DNA from: Bacilli bacterium
Lineage (GTDB): Bacteria; Bacillota_I; Bacilli_A; RF39; UBA660
Assembly (NCBI GenBank): GCA_017409785.1
Contig: JAFQSD010000001.1
Location: 186,001 to 250,000 of the forward strand
Reading direction: 5' to 3'
Length of the DNA stretch: 64,000 bases
Both the position numbers and the translations under genes were made by a program. Under the pieces are notes generated by a model. That model was not told the origin of the DNA. It did not search any database and worked only from the letters and a program-made list of their open reading frames with translations. Shown in pieces: positions 46,056 to 54,344 of the stretch. Each line of letters starts with the position of its first letter. Position 1 is the first letter of the stretch.

Positions 46056-47294
46056 ATGAAAGATAAGAAAGATAATGACTTTGAAGTTGATTACGAAGAA
46101 ATGCTAAGGAAAGAAAAAGCATTTGAAGAAAACATGACTTGTGCTATGTGTTCAATGGGCTTTTCTGCAGCAACAACATCAATTATTAGTTTAATTACAG
46201 GTTGTATTGATAAACCAGAAACTCTTCCATATTTTATTGCTGGAGGTGTTGTCCTAACTCCAATAATGTTTATTTTAGCAAAACGTCTTCGTAAGAGAAT
46301 GGATGATAAATTTAGAAAAGATATGCTTACTGCGGATAACTTATTTTCAATGCTCGGTGAATTTACTAAACAAGATCGTATAATAGATGAAACAACATCA
46401 TTATTTCTTAATGAATTATCTCTTCAATTAGAGGCTAATAAAATAGATCTTCCTGGAGAAGATATGATAAGTCTAAATAAATTATTATTTTTAGTAAATG
46501 CTAATTACTTCGATAGAATTACTGAATATTTACCATCACTAACTAGAGAAAAATTAATAGATCATATTATAAAACAAGCAGTTATTTATTACAGAAATAC
46601 TGATAGAAGAAAATTTGATGAAACAGATGCTGAAAAAATAATAAGTTATTGTTTACTAATTAATCCAGAATTAAAAAAAGAAATATCACAGGAATTCAAA
46701 GATTCCAAAGTAAAACTTGGTAATATGATTGATTATGCTATTGAAAGAAAAGATAAGCTATATAATGAAAATGATTACTTATTTGTTAATCGAAACCTTG
46801 ATTCAAATGACTCATCTGGCTATAATTTTGATATAACATCAGAGTCTGATTTACATACATTAATTGTATCTGCTTGTGAAAGCAAATATTATGAAGATTA
46901 CGGTAATCCTCATGCTTTAGATTGGGATATGGATTTCTTAAAAAGAATTCTAACTTTAATAGCTGCAAACCATCGTCAAGAACTAATAGAAATTCATCCG
47001 GATTATTCTAACTTAGCATTAGCATCAAGTTTTATAACTAATGCCATCACATATGCCCTTGTCAATAATAGACAAGAAGTAGGGCAAAGAGAGTTACTTA
47101 GTACTTTTAAAAATTGGCATTATATGCCATTTAGTATGCAAGATGAAGTCTTGACTAAATTATTCGAAGAAGATGGAATTGATTACAGTCTTCATCCATA
47201 TCGAGTAAGAAAAGATCCTACTTATACTAAACGTGCTCAAATTATTCAAATTAAGGACCATTTTTTTAGAAAAAATCAAACTACTGAAGAGTAA
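46056..47294 (+). CDS. Hypothetical protein with two membrane helices, 412 aa
   Basis: Not recognised. An acidic N-terminus is followed by two closely spaced hydrophobic helices (about 28-48 and 56-74), then a long soluble, mostly helical domain of over 300 residues with no motif I can assign. The CAMCSMG cysteine pair at the start of the first helix is notable. It is monocistronic, with its own promoter, TAGGGGG ribosome site and terminator. Confidence 0.75.
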   Translation: MKDKKDNDFEVDYEEMLRKEKAFEENMTCAMCSMGFSAATTSIISLITGCIDKPETLPYFIAGGVVLTPIMFILAKRLRKRMDDKFRKDMLTADNLFSMLGEFTKQDRIIDETTSLFLNELSLQLEANKIDLPGEDMISLNKLLFLVNANYFDRITEYLPSLTREKLIDHIIKQAVIYYRNTDRRKFDETDAEKIISYCLLINPELKKEISQEFKDSKVKLGNMIDYAIERKDKLYNENDYLFVNRNLDSNDSSGYNFDITSESDLHTLIVSACESKYYEDYGNPHALDWDMDFLKRILTLIAANHRQELIEIHPDYSNLALASSFITNAITYALVNNRQEVGQRELLSTFKNWHYMPFSMQDEVLTKLFEEDGIDYSLHPYRVRKDPTYTKRAQIIQIKDHFFRKNQTTEE

Positions 47295-47308
47295 TTTCAG
47301 TAGTTTTT
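47278..47308 (+). terminator. Terminator of the 412-aa gene
   Basis: AAACTACTGAA (47278-47288) pairs with TTCAGTAGTTT (47296-47306), then T residues. It overlaps the coding end. Confidence 0.85.
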
Positions 47309-47371
47309 ATTATATAAATCTTCTAAAAGCATTGGTATACAACAAAATTTGTCAAAAAAAGTAAACTTTCG

Positions 47372-47400
47372 TTGAAAAGAATTTGTTTTTTCGTTATAAT
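47372..47400 (+). promoter_or_regulatory. Promoter of parE-parC
   Basis: TTGAAA (47372-47377) and TATAAT (47395-47400), spacer 17 bases. Confidence 0.85.
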
Positions 47401-47431
47401 AACTAATAGTTAGATATTAGGAGTGATAAGA

Positions 47432-49339
47432 ATGGCATTAAAGTACGATGACTCGTCAATCAAAATCTTAGAAGGATTAGATGCAGTAAGAAAACGACCA
47501 GGTATGTATATCGGGTCAACAGACAAAAGAGGATTACACCATTTAGTATGGGAAATCGTCGATAATGCAATTGACGAAGCTATTAATGGTTTCGGAGATT
47601 CTATTAAAATTACCATTCATAAAGATAAATCAGTAAGTATTGAAGACCATGGACGTGGGCTTCCTACTGGAATGCATGCATCAGGTGTATCTACACCAGA
47701 AGTAATCTTTACAGTCCTACACGCTGGAGGAAAATTCGAAAGCGAAGGATATAAAGTATCTGGAGGATTACATGGTGTTGGTGCCAGTGTTGTAAACGCT
47801 TTATCAAAATGGTGTGAAGTTACAATTAAAAGAGATAAGAAAGAACATTATATTAGATTTGAAAATGGTGGACATGTAGTTATACCACTAAAGGAAGTAG
47901 GTACTACTAATAAAACAGGTACTACCGTTCGTTTCTTACCAGATGATGAAATATTCTCATCAACAAACTTCTCATATACAACAATTTGTGAAAGAATGCA
48001 AGAAAGTGCCTTCTTACTAAAAGGAATCACAATTGAAGTAATTGATGAAGAAGATGAAAGAAGTTCTAAATTCTACTACGAAAGAGGAATTGAAGAATTC
48101 GTAGAAGATTTAAATAAAGGTAAAACTACACTACATAAAGTTTTATCAATCAATGGTTCAAAAGATAAAATGGACATTGAAATAGCTTTACAATATACAG
48201 ATACATACAATGAAAATATTGTAAGTTTCGTTAACAACGTTAAAACTATTGATGGTGGTTCACACGAAGTAGGATTTAAAACAGCTTTAACTAAAGTATT
48301 TAATGATTACGCCAAAAGTAATGGTTTCATTAAAGGAAAAGATAAAGCTTTAGAAGGTAGTGACGTAAGAGAAGGTCTTACAGCTATTATTAGTTTAAAG
48401 ATTCCAGAAGGAATACTACAATTCGAAGGACAAACTAAAGGAAAACTTGGAACACCTCAAGCACGTGTTGCAGTAGAAGCAATTGTTTCAGAACAATTAA
48501 GAGTTTTCTTAGAAGAAAATAAAGCAATTGCAACAGACATTATCAATAAGAGTTTAAGAAGTAAAATTGCTCGTGAGGCTGCACGTAAAGCAAGAGAAGA
48601 AGCTCGTAAAGGAACTTCACGTAAGAAAGAAGAAAGATCTCTTTCTGGAAAACTTGCACCTGCTCAAAGTAAAGATAAAGATAAAAAAGAATTATTCTTA
48701 GTCGAAGGAGATTCTGCTGGAGGTTCAGCAAAACAAGGTCGTGATCGTAAGTATCAAGCTATCCTTCCATTAAGAGGTAAAGTTTTAAATACAGAAAAAA
48801 CTAAAGAAGATGAAATTCTTCGTAACGAAGAAATTAATACTATGATTTATACAATCGGAGCTGGTTATGGTTCTAACTTTGATATTAAAGATTGTGAATA
48901 TTCAAAAGTAATAATCATGTCCGATGCCGATGAAGATGGAGGACACATTCAATGTCTATTACTAACATTCTTCTATCGTTATATGAAACCACTTATTGAA
49001 GATGGTAGACTTTTCGTAGCCCTACCACCATTATTTAAAATTCAAAGTGGTAAGACAGTAGAATACGCCTACACTGTAGAAGAAATGAAAGAAAAGTCTA
49101 AAGGTAAAAAATGTGACATTCAACGTTATAAAGGACTTGGTGAAATGAACGCTGACCAACTTTGTGAAACAACAATGAAACCAGGAAGTAGAACATTAAT
49201 CAGAGTAAATATTGAAGATGCTCAACTAGCTGAAAAACGTGTATCAATCCTTATGGGTGACGATGTTCCACCTAGAAAAGAATGGATTGAAGAAAATGTT
49301 GAATTCTCACTTGAAGATGATTATCAAATACAAAACTAA
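47432..49339 (+). CDS. parE: DNA topoisomerase IV subunit B
   Basis: ParE is the ATPase subunit of the chromosome-unlinking topoisomerase. The 635-residue protein has the GHKL ATPase motifs (EIVDNAIDEA, GRGLPTGMH, GGLHGVGASVVNALS), the transducer QTKGKLGT segment, and the TOPRIM metal site EGDSAGGSAKQGRDR...PLRGKVLN...DADEDGGHI. The partner gene is clearly ParC-like, which decides this as ParE, not GyrB. The ATG at 47432 is 8 bases after AGGAG; a GTG at 47423 overlaps that site. parC follows after 19 bases. Confidence 0.92.
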   Translation: MALKYDDSSIKILEGLDAVRKRPGMYIGSTDKRGLHHLVWEIVDNAIDEAINGFGDSIKITIHKDKSVSIEDHGRGLPTGMHASGVSTPEVIFTVLHAGGKFESEGYKVSGGLHGVGASVVNALSKWCEVTIKRDKKEHYIRFENGGHVVIPLKEVGTTNKTGTTVRFLPDDEIFSSTNFSYTTICERMQESAFLLKGITIEVIDEEDERSSKFYYERGIEEFVEDLNKGKTTLHKVLSINGSKDKMDIEIALQYTDTYNENIVSFVNNVKTIDGGSHEVGFKTALTKVFNDYAKSNGFIKGKDKALEGSDVREGLTAIISLKIPEGILQFEGQTKGKLGTPQARVAVEAIVSEQLRVFLEENKAIATDIINKSLRSKIAREAARKAREEARKGTSRKKEERSLSGKLAPAQSKDKDKKELFLVEGDSAGGSAKQGRDRKYQAILPLRGKVLNTEKTKEDEILRNEEINTMIYTIGAGYGSNFDIKDCEYSKVIIMSDADEDGGHIQCLLLTFFYRYMKPLIEDGRLFVALPPLFKIQSGKTVEYAYTVEEMKEKSKGKKCDIQRYKGLGEMNADQLCETTMKPGSRTLIRVNIEDAQLAEKRVSILMGDDVPPRKEWIEENVEFSLEDDYQIQN

Positions 49340-49358
49340 TTAGAAATAGGTGATAAAA

Positions 49359-51920
49359 ATGCCAAAGAAAAAGGTTGAAGTAGAAGAGGTAATTGAAAAG
49401 ATTTTTGATTATACTCTAGAAGATATAATGGGAGAACGATTTGGAAGTTATTCAAAATATATCATTCAAGATCGTGCTATTCCAGATGCTAGAGATGGTC
49501 TAAAACCAGTTCAAAGACGTATTCTATACTCAATGCATAAAGAAAGAAATACATACGACAAAGGTTACAGAAAGTCTGCTAAAACTGTCGGAGATGTTAT
49601 TGGTAATTACCATCCACATGGTGATACTTCTATCTATGATGCAATGGTAAGAATGTCTCAACCATGGAAGACTCGTCTACCATATATTGATATGCATGGT
49701 AACAATGGATCTATCGATGGAGATTCTCCTGCCGCTTATCGTTACACAGAAGCCCGTCTTTCTAAAATAAGTAATGAAATGCTTCGTGATATTGATAAAG
49801 ATACAGTAGAATTCTCACCAAACTTCGATGATACAACAGTAGAACCAACAGTTCTACCAGCAAGATTCCCAGCATTATTAGTATACGGTGCTCAAGGAAT
49901 TTCTGCTGGTTATGCCACTAATATTCCACCACACAACTTAGCTGAACTAATCGACGCAACAATTCATCGTATTGATTTCCCAAATTGTGGACTTGATACA
50001 TTAATGAAATATGTTAAAGGACCAGACTTCCCAACAGGAGGAATCGTAGAAGGACTTGCTGGTATTAAAGAAGCCTATGAAACTGGACGTGGAAAAATAA
50101 TTGTAAAAAGTAGATATACAATTGAAGAATCTAAATCATGTGATTCAATCGTAATTACAGAAATCCCATTTGAAGTAAATAAAGCTTTAATGGTAAAGAA
50201 AATAGATGATATTAGAATAGATAAAAAAATCGAAGGAATCATTGAAGTACGTGATGAATCAGCAGCTGATGTTCGTGTCGTAATTGATATTAAGAAAAAT
50301 GCTAATAAAGATTTAATTATCAATTATTTATTAAAGAACACTGATATGCAAATAAGTTATAACTTCAATATGGTTTCTATCGTAAATAGAAGACCTAAAC
50401 TATTAGGCCTTGCTGGAGCATTAGATGCATTCATTGCTCATCAAAAAGAAGTTGTAAGACGTAGAACTGAATTCGATTTAGCTCATGCTAAAGCAAGATA
50501 CCATATCGTTGAAGGTTTAATCAAATGTATTTCAATTCTAGACGAAGTTATTAAAGTAATCCGTGCTTCTAAGAACAAAGCTGATGCTAAAGATAACTTA
50601 GTAAAAGAATTTGAATTTACTGAAGCTCAAGCTGAAGCAATCGTTACATTACAACTTTATCGTTTAACAAATACAGACGTAGTTGCTTTAGAAAACGAAA
50701 AAGAAGCTTTAGAAAAAATTATCAATGGCTTAACTGCCATCCTTGGTAGTGAAGAAGTTCTAAAATCAGTAATGAAAAAAGACTTACGTGATGTTAAGAA
50801 CGATTATCCAACTCCAAGACTTACAGATATTAAAGATGAAATAACTGAAATTAAGATAGACACAACTGCTATGATTCCTAAAGAAGATGTTGTAGTTATG
50901 GTAACAAAAGATGGTTATATTAAACGTACCTCATTTAGAAGTTACTCAGCATCTAACCCAGAAGATATTACAATCAAAGAAAATGATTATATCTTAGGAA
51001 TCTATGAAATGAATACAACTGATACAATCTTAGTATTCACAACTGCAGGTAACTACTTACATATTCCAGTCCATATAATTCCAGATTTAAAATGGAAAGA
51101 TATGCCAAAACACGTAAGTAATATTATTGAAATATCTCCAGAAGAAAGTGTAGTAACTGCTATACCAGCATATGACTTCCAAACAGAAAAGAATGTCGTT
51201 ATTGCTTCTAAGAATGGTATGGTAAAACGTTCTAAATTAAAAGAATTCAAACTTCAAAGATATTCTAAACCAACAAGTTGTATGAATTTAAAAGATGATG
51301 ATCAAGTAATCGCAGCTTTCATTGAAGATAAGAAAAACTTATTCTTAGTAACAGATTCAGGATATGGATTAGCATTCCCAGCAGAAGAAGTACCACTAGT
51401 TGGTGTAAAAGCCGCTGGAGTTAAAGGCATGAAATTAAAAGATGATTATTTAGTTTCTGCAAATATCTTTGATCTAACACAAGATGAATATATAACAGTT
51501 GTTACTGATAAAGGAACAGCTAAACGTGTACGTCTAAACGAATTTGAAATTTCAACTCGTGCTCGTCGTGGATTACAAATAGTAAGAGAAGTAAAAACAA
51601 ATCCATATAAAGTGTTAAGAACATTTATTGTTGACACAAGAGAATTTATTGGAATTAAAAATGGTGATATTAAAACAATGAAACTTACTGAACTTCCAAT
51701 CGCAGATCGCTATTCAACAGGAAGTCTAATCAGTAAACATCCATTAACTGATACGTTCATTGTTGCTAATTTAACTAAAATGACTCAAGAAGAATTACCA
51801 TTAGTTGAAGTAGAAGAAATAGAAGTTTTAGAAGAAGAAGCTCCAACTCCTAAAAAAGAAAGAGTTTCTCTAAAAGAAATAGATGATCGTCTAATGACAA
51901 TCGATGATTTCTTAAGTTAA
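49359..51920 (+). CDS. parC: DNA topoisomerase IV subunit A
   Basis: ParC cuts and rejoins DNA. The 853-residue protein has the ParC-type N-terminus GERFGSYSKYIIQDRAIPDARDGLKPVQRR, the active-site Tyr129 in AAYRYTEA, and C-terminal beta-pinwheel repeats. In the quinolone-determining stretch HPHGDTSIYDAM, the position of the usual Ser80 is Thr90 and that of Glu84 is Asp94. The ATG at 49359 follows ATAGGTGAT. An upstream in-frame GTG (49350) overlaps the ribosome site. It ends at a strong terminator. Confidence 0.93.
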   Translation: MPKKKVEVEEVIEKIFDYTLEDIMGERFGSYSKYIIQDRAIPDARDGLKPVQRRILYSMHKERNTYDKGYRKSAKTVGDVIGNYHPHGDTSIYDAMVRMSQPWKTRLPYIDMHGNNGSIDGDSPAAYRYTEARLSKISNEMLRDIDKDTVEFSPNFDDTTVEPTVLPARFPALLVYGAQGISAGYATNIPPHNLAELIDATIHRIDFPNCGLDTLMKYVKGPDFPTGGIVEGLAGIKEAYETGRGKIIVKSRYTIEESKSCDSIVITEIPFEVNKALMVKKIDDIRIDKKIEGIIEVRDESAADVRVVIDIKKNANKDLIINYLLKNTDMQISYNFNMVSIVNRRPKLLGLAGALDAFIAHQKEVVRRRTEFDLAHAKARYHIVEGLIKCISILDEVIKVIRASKNKADAKDNLVKEFEFTEAQAEAIVTLQLYRLTNTDVVALENEKEALEKIINGLTAILGSEEVLKSVMKKDLRDVKNDYPTPRLTDIKDEITEIKIDTTAMIPKEDVVVMVTKDGYIKRTSFRSYSASNPEDITIKENDYILGIYEMNTTDTILVFTTAGNYLHIPVHIIPDLKWKDMPKHVSNIIEISPEESVVTAIPAYDFQTEKNVVIASKNGMVKRSKLKEFKLQRYSKPTSCMNLKDDDQVIAAFIEDKKNLFLVTDSGYGLAFPAEEVPLVGVKAAGVKGMKLKDDYLVSANIFDLTQDEYITVVTDKGTAKRVRLNEFEISTRARRGLQIVREVKTNPYKVLRTFIVDTREFIGIKNGDIKTMKLTELPIADRYSTGSLISKHPLTDTFIVANLTKMTQEELPLVEVEEIEVLEEEAPTPKKERVSLKEIDDRLMTIDDFLS

Positions 51921-51943
51921 AAGCACAAACACGTGCTTTTTTT
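51919..51943 (+). terminator. Terminator of parE-parC
   Basis: AAAAGCAC (51919-51926) pairs with GTGCTTTT (51933-51940), then T residues. Confidence 0.9.
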
Positions 51944-51950
51944 GTTCTAG

Positions 51951-51979
51951 TTGAAAAATCTAATAAAATATGATATAAT
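51951..51979 (+). promoter_or_regulatory. Promoter of the CDP-alcohol phosphatidyltransferase gene
   Basis: TTGAAA (51951-51956), a 17-base spacer and TGA-TATAAT (51974-51979). Confidence 0.85.
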
Positions 51980-52008
51980 ATACTGCGTCATCAGGAGAAG
52001 GTGAAAAA

Positions 52009-52845
52009 ATGAGTAATAAAGAAAAACAAGAAATATTAGACAAATATAAAAAAGATATATCTGAAGCTATTGAAGAATTAAAAACACCAGGTAAAAGACA
52101 TAGACAAATTCCAAATATCCTAACAGCTTCACGTTTATTAGCACCACTTGCTATATTACCAGCCGCATTTTCTGGTAATGTACCATTAACAGCAGGCTTA
52201 GCTTTAGGCTTTGGCCTAACTGATTGTGTAGATGGTGCTATCGCAAGAAAGTTTGATCTACAAAGTGATTTAGGAAAAGACTTAGATGCTGTAACAGATA
52301 AAGTGTTTGTAGGAACATTACTAATTGCCTCAGCTTTCTTTAATCCAATACTTTTATGTAACTTAGGACTTGAAGGAGCAATTGCAGCTATCAATGTTAA
52401 ACAAAAGATGTCTGGAAAAGAAACAGGTTCTACAATGATCGGTAAATATAAAACATGGGCTGTATTTGGACTTGCCGCATTAGGTTTAATAGCACCAGAA
52501 GTAGGATTATCAACATTAGTAAATGTCCTAGCTCTAGGTACAGCAGCAATGCAAGGTTTAACAATAGGATCATACTTAACAAAATATGGTAAGTCAGATA
52601 AAATGACTCAAACTCCAGAAAAAAATCCAACTATTGTTGATGAAATAATTCCAGATGAAATAAAATTACCACATGGTCAAAAAGTATGTGCTAAAACATA
52701 TGAAGCACCATCAGCAACTGTTTCAGAACAATTAGAAGGATTAAGAGAAATGAGCAAGTTTTTACATCAAGAACAAGCAAATCAACATGGTGAAACTGAA
52801 ACAAAACCAAATGTATATCAAAAAACAGATAAACATGATAACTAA
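52009..52845 (+). CDS. CDP-alcohol phosphatidyltransferase family protein
   Basis: It probably makes a phospholipid head-group linkage from CDP-diacylglycerol or a related donor. The 278-residue protein has the complete family motif DG-x2-AR-x8-G-x3-D-x3-D in DCVDGAIARKFDLQSDLGKDLDAVTD (from about residue 72), flanked by several membrane helices. The C-terminal 70 residues are a polar extension not usual in PgsA. The acceptor (glycerol phosphate, inositol or other) is not determined. An AGAAGGTGA ribosome site precedes the ATG. Confidence 0.85.
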   Translation: MSNKEKQEILDKYKKDISEAIEELKTPGKRHRQIPNILTASRLLAPLAILPAAFSGNVPLTAGLALGFGLTDCVDGAIARKFDLQSDLGKDLDAVTDKVFVGTLLIASAFFNPILLCNLGLEGAIAAINVKQKMSGKETGSTMIGKYKTWAVFGLAALGLIAPEVGLSTLVNVLALGTAAMQGLTIGSYLTKYGKSDKMTQTPEKNPTIVDEIIPDEIKLPHGQKVCAKTYEAPSATVSEQLEGLREMSKFLHQEQANQHGETETKPNVYQKTDKHDN

Positions 52846-52874
52846 GAAGATTATAAAAAATCTTCTTTTTTTTA
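52844..52874 (+). terminator. Terminator of the phosphatidyltransferase gene
   Basis: AAGAAGATT (52844-52852) pairs with AATCTTCTT (52859-52867), then T residues. Confidence 0.85.
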
Positions 52875-52905
52875 TTTTCAAAACATAAAATATAGTGGTG
52901 ATATT

Positions 52906-53244
52906 ATGTCAAAAGAAGAATTTAAGTCCTTTGCTCAAAAACATCCAGAACTCGCAAGAGAAGTACTATCAGGAAAAACCACGTGGCAAAAACTTTATGA
53001 ATTATATGATATCTATGGTGAGTCATCAAATGTTTGGAATAGTTTTATTGAAAAGCCACCAGAACTTTCATCATCAACAATCAAAGATATTTTTAATACA
53101 GTAAGAAATCTTGATATGGAATCAGTTCAAAAAGGAGTAACTAACATTCAAAAAACAATTGGTCTACTTCAAGAATTAGGATTTACTAAAGAATCATCTA
53201 ATACATATGAACCTAAACCAATATATAGGAGATTTGAAGATTAA
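52906..53244 (+). CDS. ylbD: YlbD-like protein
   Basis: The 112-residue protein has FKSFAQKHPELAREVLSGKTTWQKLYELYDIYGE, matching the YlbD family core (a His-Pro-x-Leu segment and TWQ-LYE). YlbD is called a coat protein in Bacillus, but nothing else here suggests sporulation, so a different function is likely. GTGGTGAT precedes the ATG, and its stop overlaps the ylbE start (TAATG). It begins a cluster ordered as in B. subtilis: ylbD, ylbE, ylbF, rsmD. Confidence 0.8.
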   Translation: MSKEEFKSFAQKHPELAREVLSGKTTWQKLYELYDIYGESSNVWNSFIEKPPELSSSTIKDIFNTVRNLDMESVQKGVTNIQKTIGLLQELGFTKESSNTYEPKPIYRRFED

Positions 53245-53465
53245 TGAAAATGGACTATATATATAAAATTAAAACTAATCCCTTAATATATAATTATTTA
53301 AGAGAAGATTCCTCATGGTATAAACCATTAAATAGAGGAGAAGATGTTTTTAAAGAAATAGAAGAGCAAGCTAAAAAGTTTTACAAACAAACTCCCTCAG
53401 ATAAAATAGCTAAACTATCTAAGAATATTGAATTAATCAAAACATTTATGGATGTAATCAACTAG
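53244..53465 (+). CDS. ylbE: YlbE-like protein
   Basis: A 73-residue protein with YLREDSSWYKPLNRG and KKFYKQTPSDKIAKLS, the conserved halves of the YlbE family. Its function is unknown in any organism I know of. It starts inside the ylbD stop, 11 bases after AGGAGA. An ATG two codons later is possible. Confidence 0.8.
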   Translation: MKMDYIYKIKTNPLIYNYLREDSSWYKPLNRGEDVFKEIEEQAKKFYKQTPSDKIAKLSKNIELIKTFMDVIN

Positions 53466-53471
53466 GAATTA

Positions 53472-53480
53472 TGATAAAAT
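53472..53480 (+). promoter_or_regulatory. Extended -10 promoter at the ylbF start codon
   Basis: TGA-TAAAAT (TAAAAT at 53475-53480) ends 6 bases before the ATG at 53487, so transcription would begin at or next to the start codon. The same sequence, TATGATAAAATATTTTT, recurs before the prepilin-like gene. Confidence 0.5.
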
Positions 53481-53486
53481 ATTTTT

Positions 53487-53771
53487 ATGGAAAAATTATA
53501 TGATAAATTAGATAATCTAAAGAAAACATTAGATGAATCAGAAACAATTACAAAATTAAGAGAACTTATTAAAGAAATTAATAGTAATAAAGAATTAGTT
53601 TCTTTAATAGAAAAATATAATCTAACTCATGACGAAAGGATAAAACAAGAAATTTTAAAATACGATATATTTTTAAAATATAAACATCAAGAAACAGAAT
53701 TAAATTTCTTAATATTAGAAATAAATCAAGAATTAAAGAAGATTACTAAGAAGGATAAGTGTGGTCTATGA
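53487..53771 (+). CDS. ylbF: YlbF/YmcA-family regulator-like protein
   Basis: The 94-residue helical protein (IKEINSNKELVSLIEKYN, then a second long helix) matches the Com_YlbF family. In Bacillus YlbF acts with YmcA and YaaT on RNase Y-dependent mRNA processing; neither partner gene is in this window. There is no ribosome site at the proper distance and the ATG sits at a predicted transcription start, so translation may be leaderless. Its end overlaps rsmD by 4 bases. YlbG, normally next, is missing. Confidence 0.75.
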   Translation: MEKLYDKLDNLKKTLDESETITKLRELIKEINSNKELVSLIEKYNLTHDERIKQEILKYDIFLKYKHQETELNFLILEINQELKKITKKDKCGL

Positions 53772-54313
53772 AAGTAATAAGTGGCTTATATAAAGGTAGA
53801 ATTATTGAAGGTTTTGATATGGATGGAACAAGACCAACAATGGAAAGAGTAAAAGAATCTCTTTTCGCAACAATTCAAAATAATATTGATGATGCAGTTG
53901 TATTAGATCTATTTTCAGGAAGTGGAAATCTAGGTATCGAAGCTCTAAGTGAAGGAGCAAAATATGCCTATTTAGTAGATTATAATGTAAAAGCAGCTAA
54001 AACTATTAAAAGAAATTTAGATACAATTGGTATAACTAATGCAGAAGTTATTAATATGGATTATTTAAAAGCCCTAAATTATTTAAAAGATAAAGATATA
54101 AAATTCGATCTAATTTTTTTAGATCCACCATATAAAACTTCATTCATTGAAAAAAGTATTGATTTAATTACTAAAAACAATTTATTAAAAGAAGATGGCT
54201 TAATTATTTGTGAAAGTGATAGCCTAGATAGAATTGTCTATAATGATAACTATAAAATAATAAAAGATAAAAAATATGGGGATAAATGGGTAGTTATTCT
54301 AAAACAAATATGA
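53768..54313 (+). CDS. rsmD: 16S rRNA (guanine966-N2)-methyltransferase RsmD
   Basis: RsmD methylates G966 in 16S rRNA. The 181-residue protein has the RsmD start MKVISGLYKGRII, TRPTMERVKESLF, SAM motif DLFSGSGNLGIEAL and catalytic LDPPY. I chose the ATG at 53768, in ATGA overlap with ylbF and matching family starts. It corresponds to ylbH of B. subtilis. coaD, often next, is not present. Confidence 0.94.
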   Translation: MKVISGLYKGRIIEGFDMDGTRPTMERVKESLFATIQNNIDDAVVLDLFSGSGNLGIEALSEGAKYAYLVDYNVKAAKTIKRNLDTIGITNAEVINMDYLKALNYLKDKDIKFDLIFLDPPYKTSFIEKSIDLITKNNLLKEDGLIICESDSLDRIVYNDNYKIIKDKKYGDKWVVILKQI

Positions 54314-54319
54314 TAAAAT
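54311..54319 (+). promoter_or_regulatory. Extended -10 promoter of the prepilin-like gene
   Basis: TGA-TAAAAT (TAAAAT at 54314-54319) overlaps the rsmD stop codon. It is identical over 17 bases to the element at ylbF. Confidence 0.5.
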
Positions 54320-54344
54320 ATTTTTAGAATAGATGGTGAAGCTA

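Noticed and set aside
47432..51920. gyrB-gyrA instead of parE-parC
   Set aside because: The A subunit has the ParC-type GSYSKYIIQDRAIPDARDGLKPVQ start, not the GyrA form, and its C-terminus is short and divergent.
52906..53244. YlbD and the SpoVB-like flippase as signs of sporulation
   Set aside because: Both families occur in non-sporulating bacteria, and no sporulation regulator, sigma factor or coat morphogenesis gene is present here.
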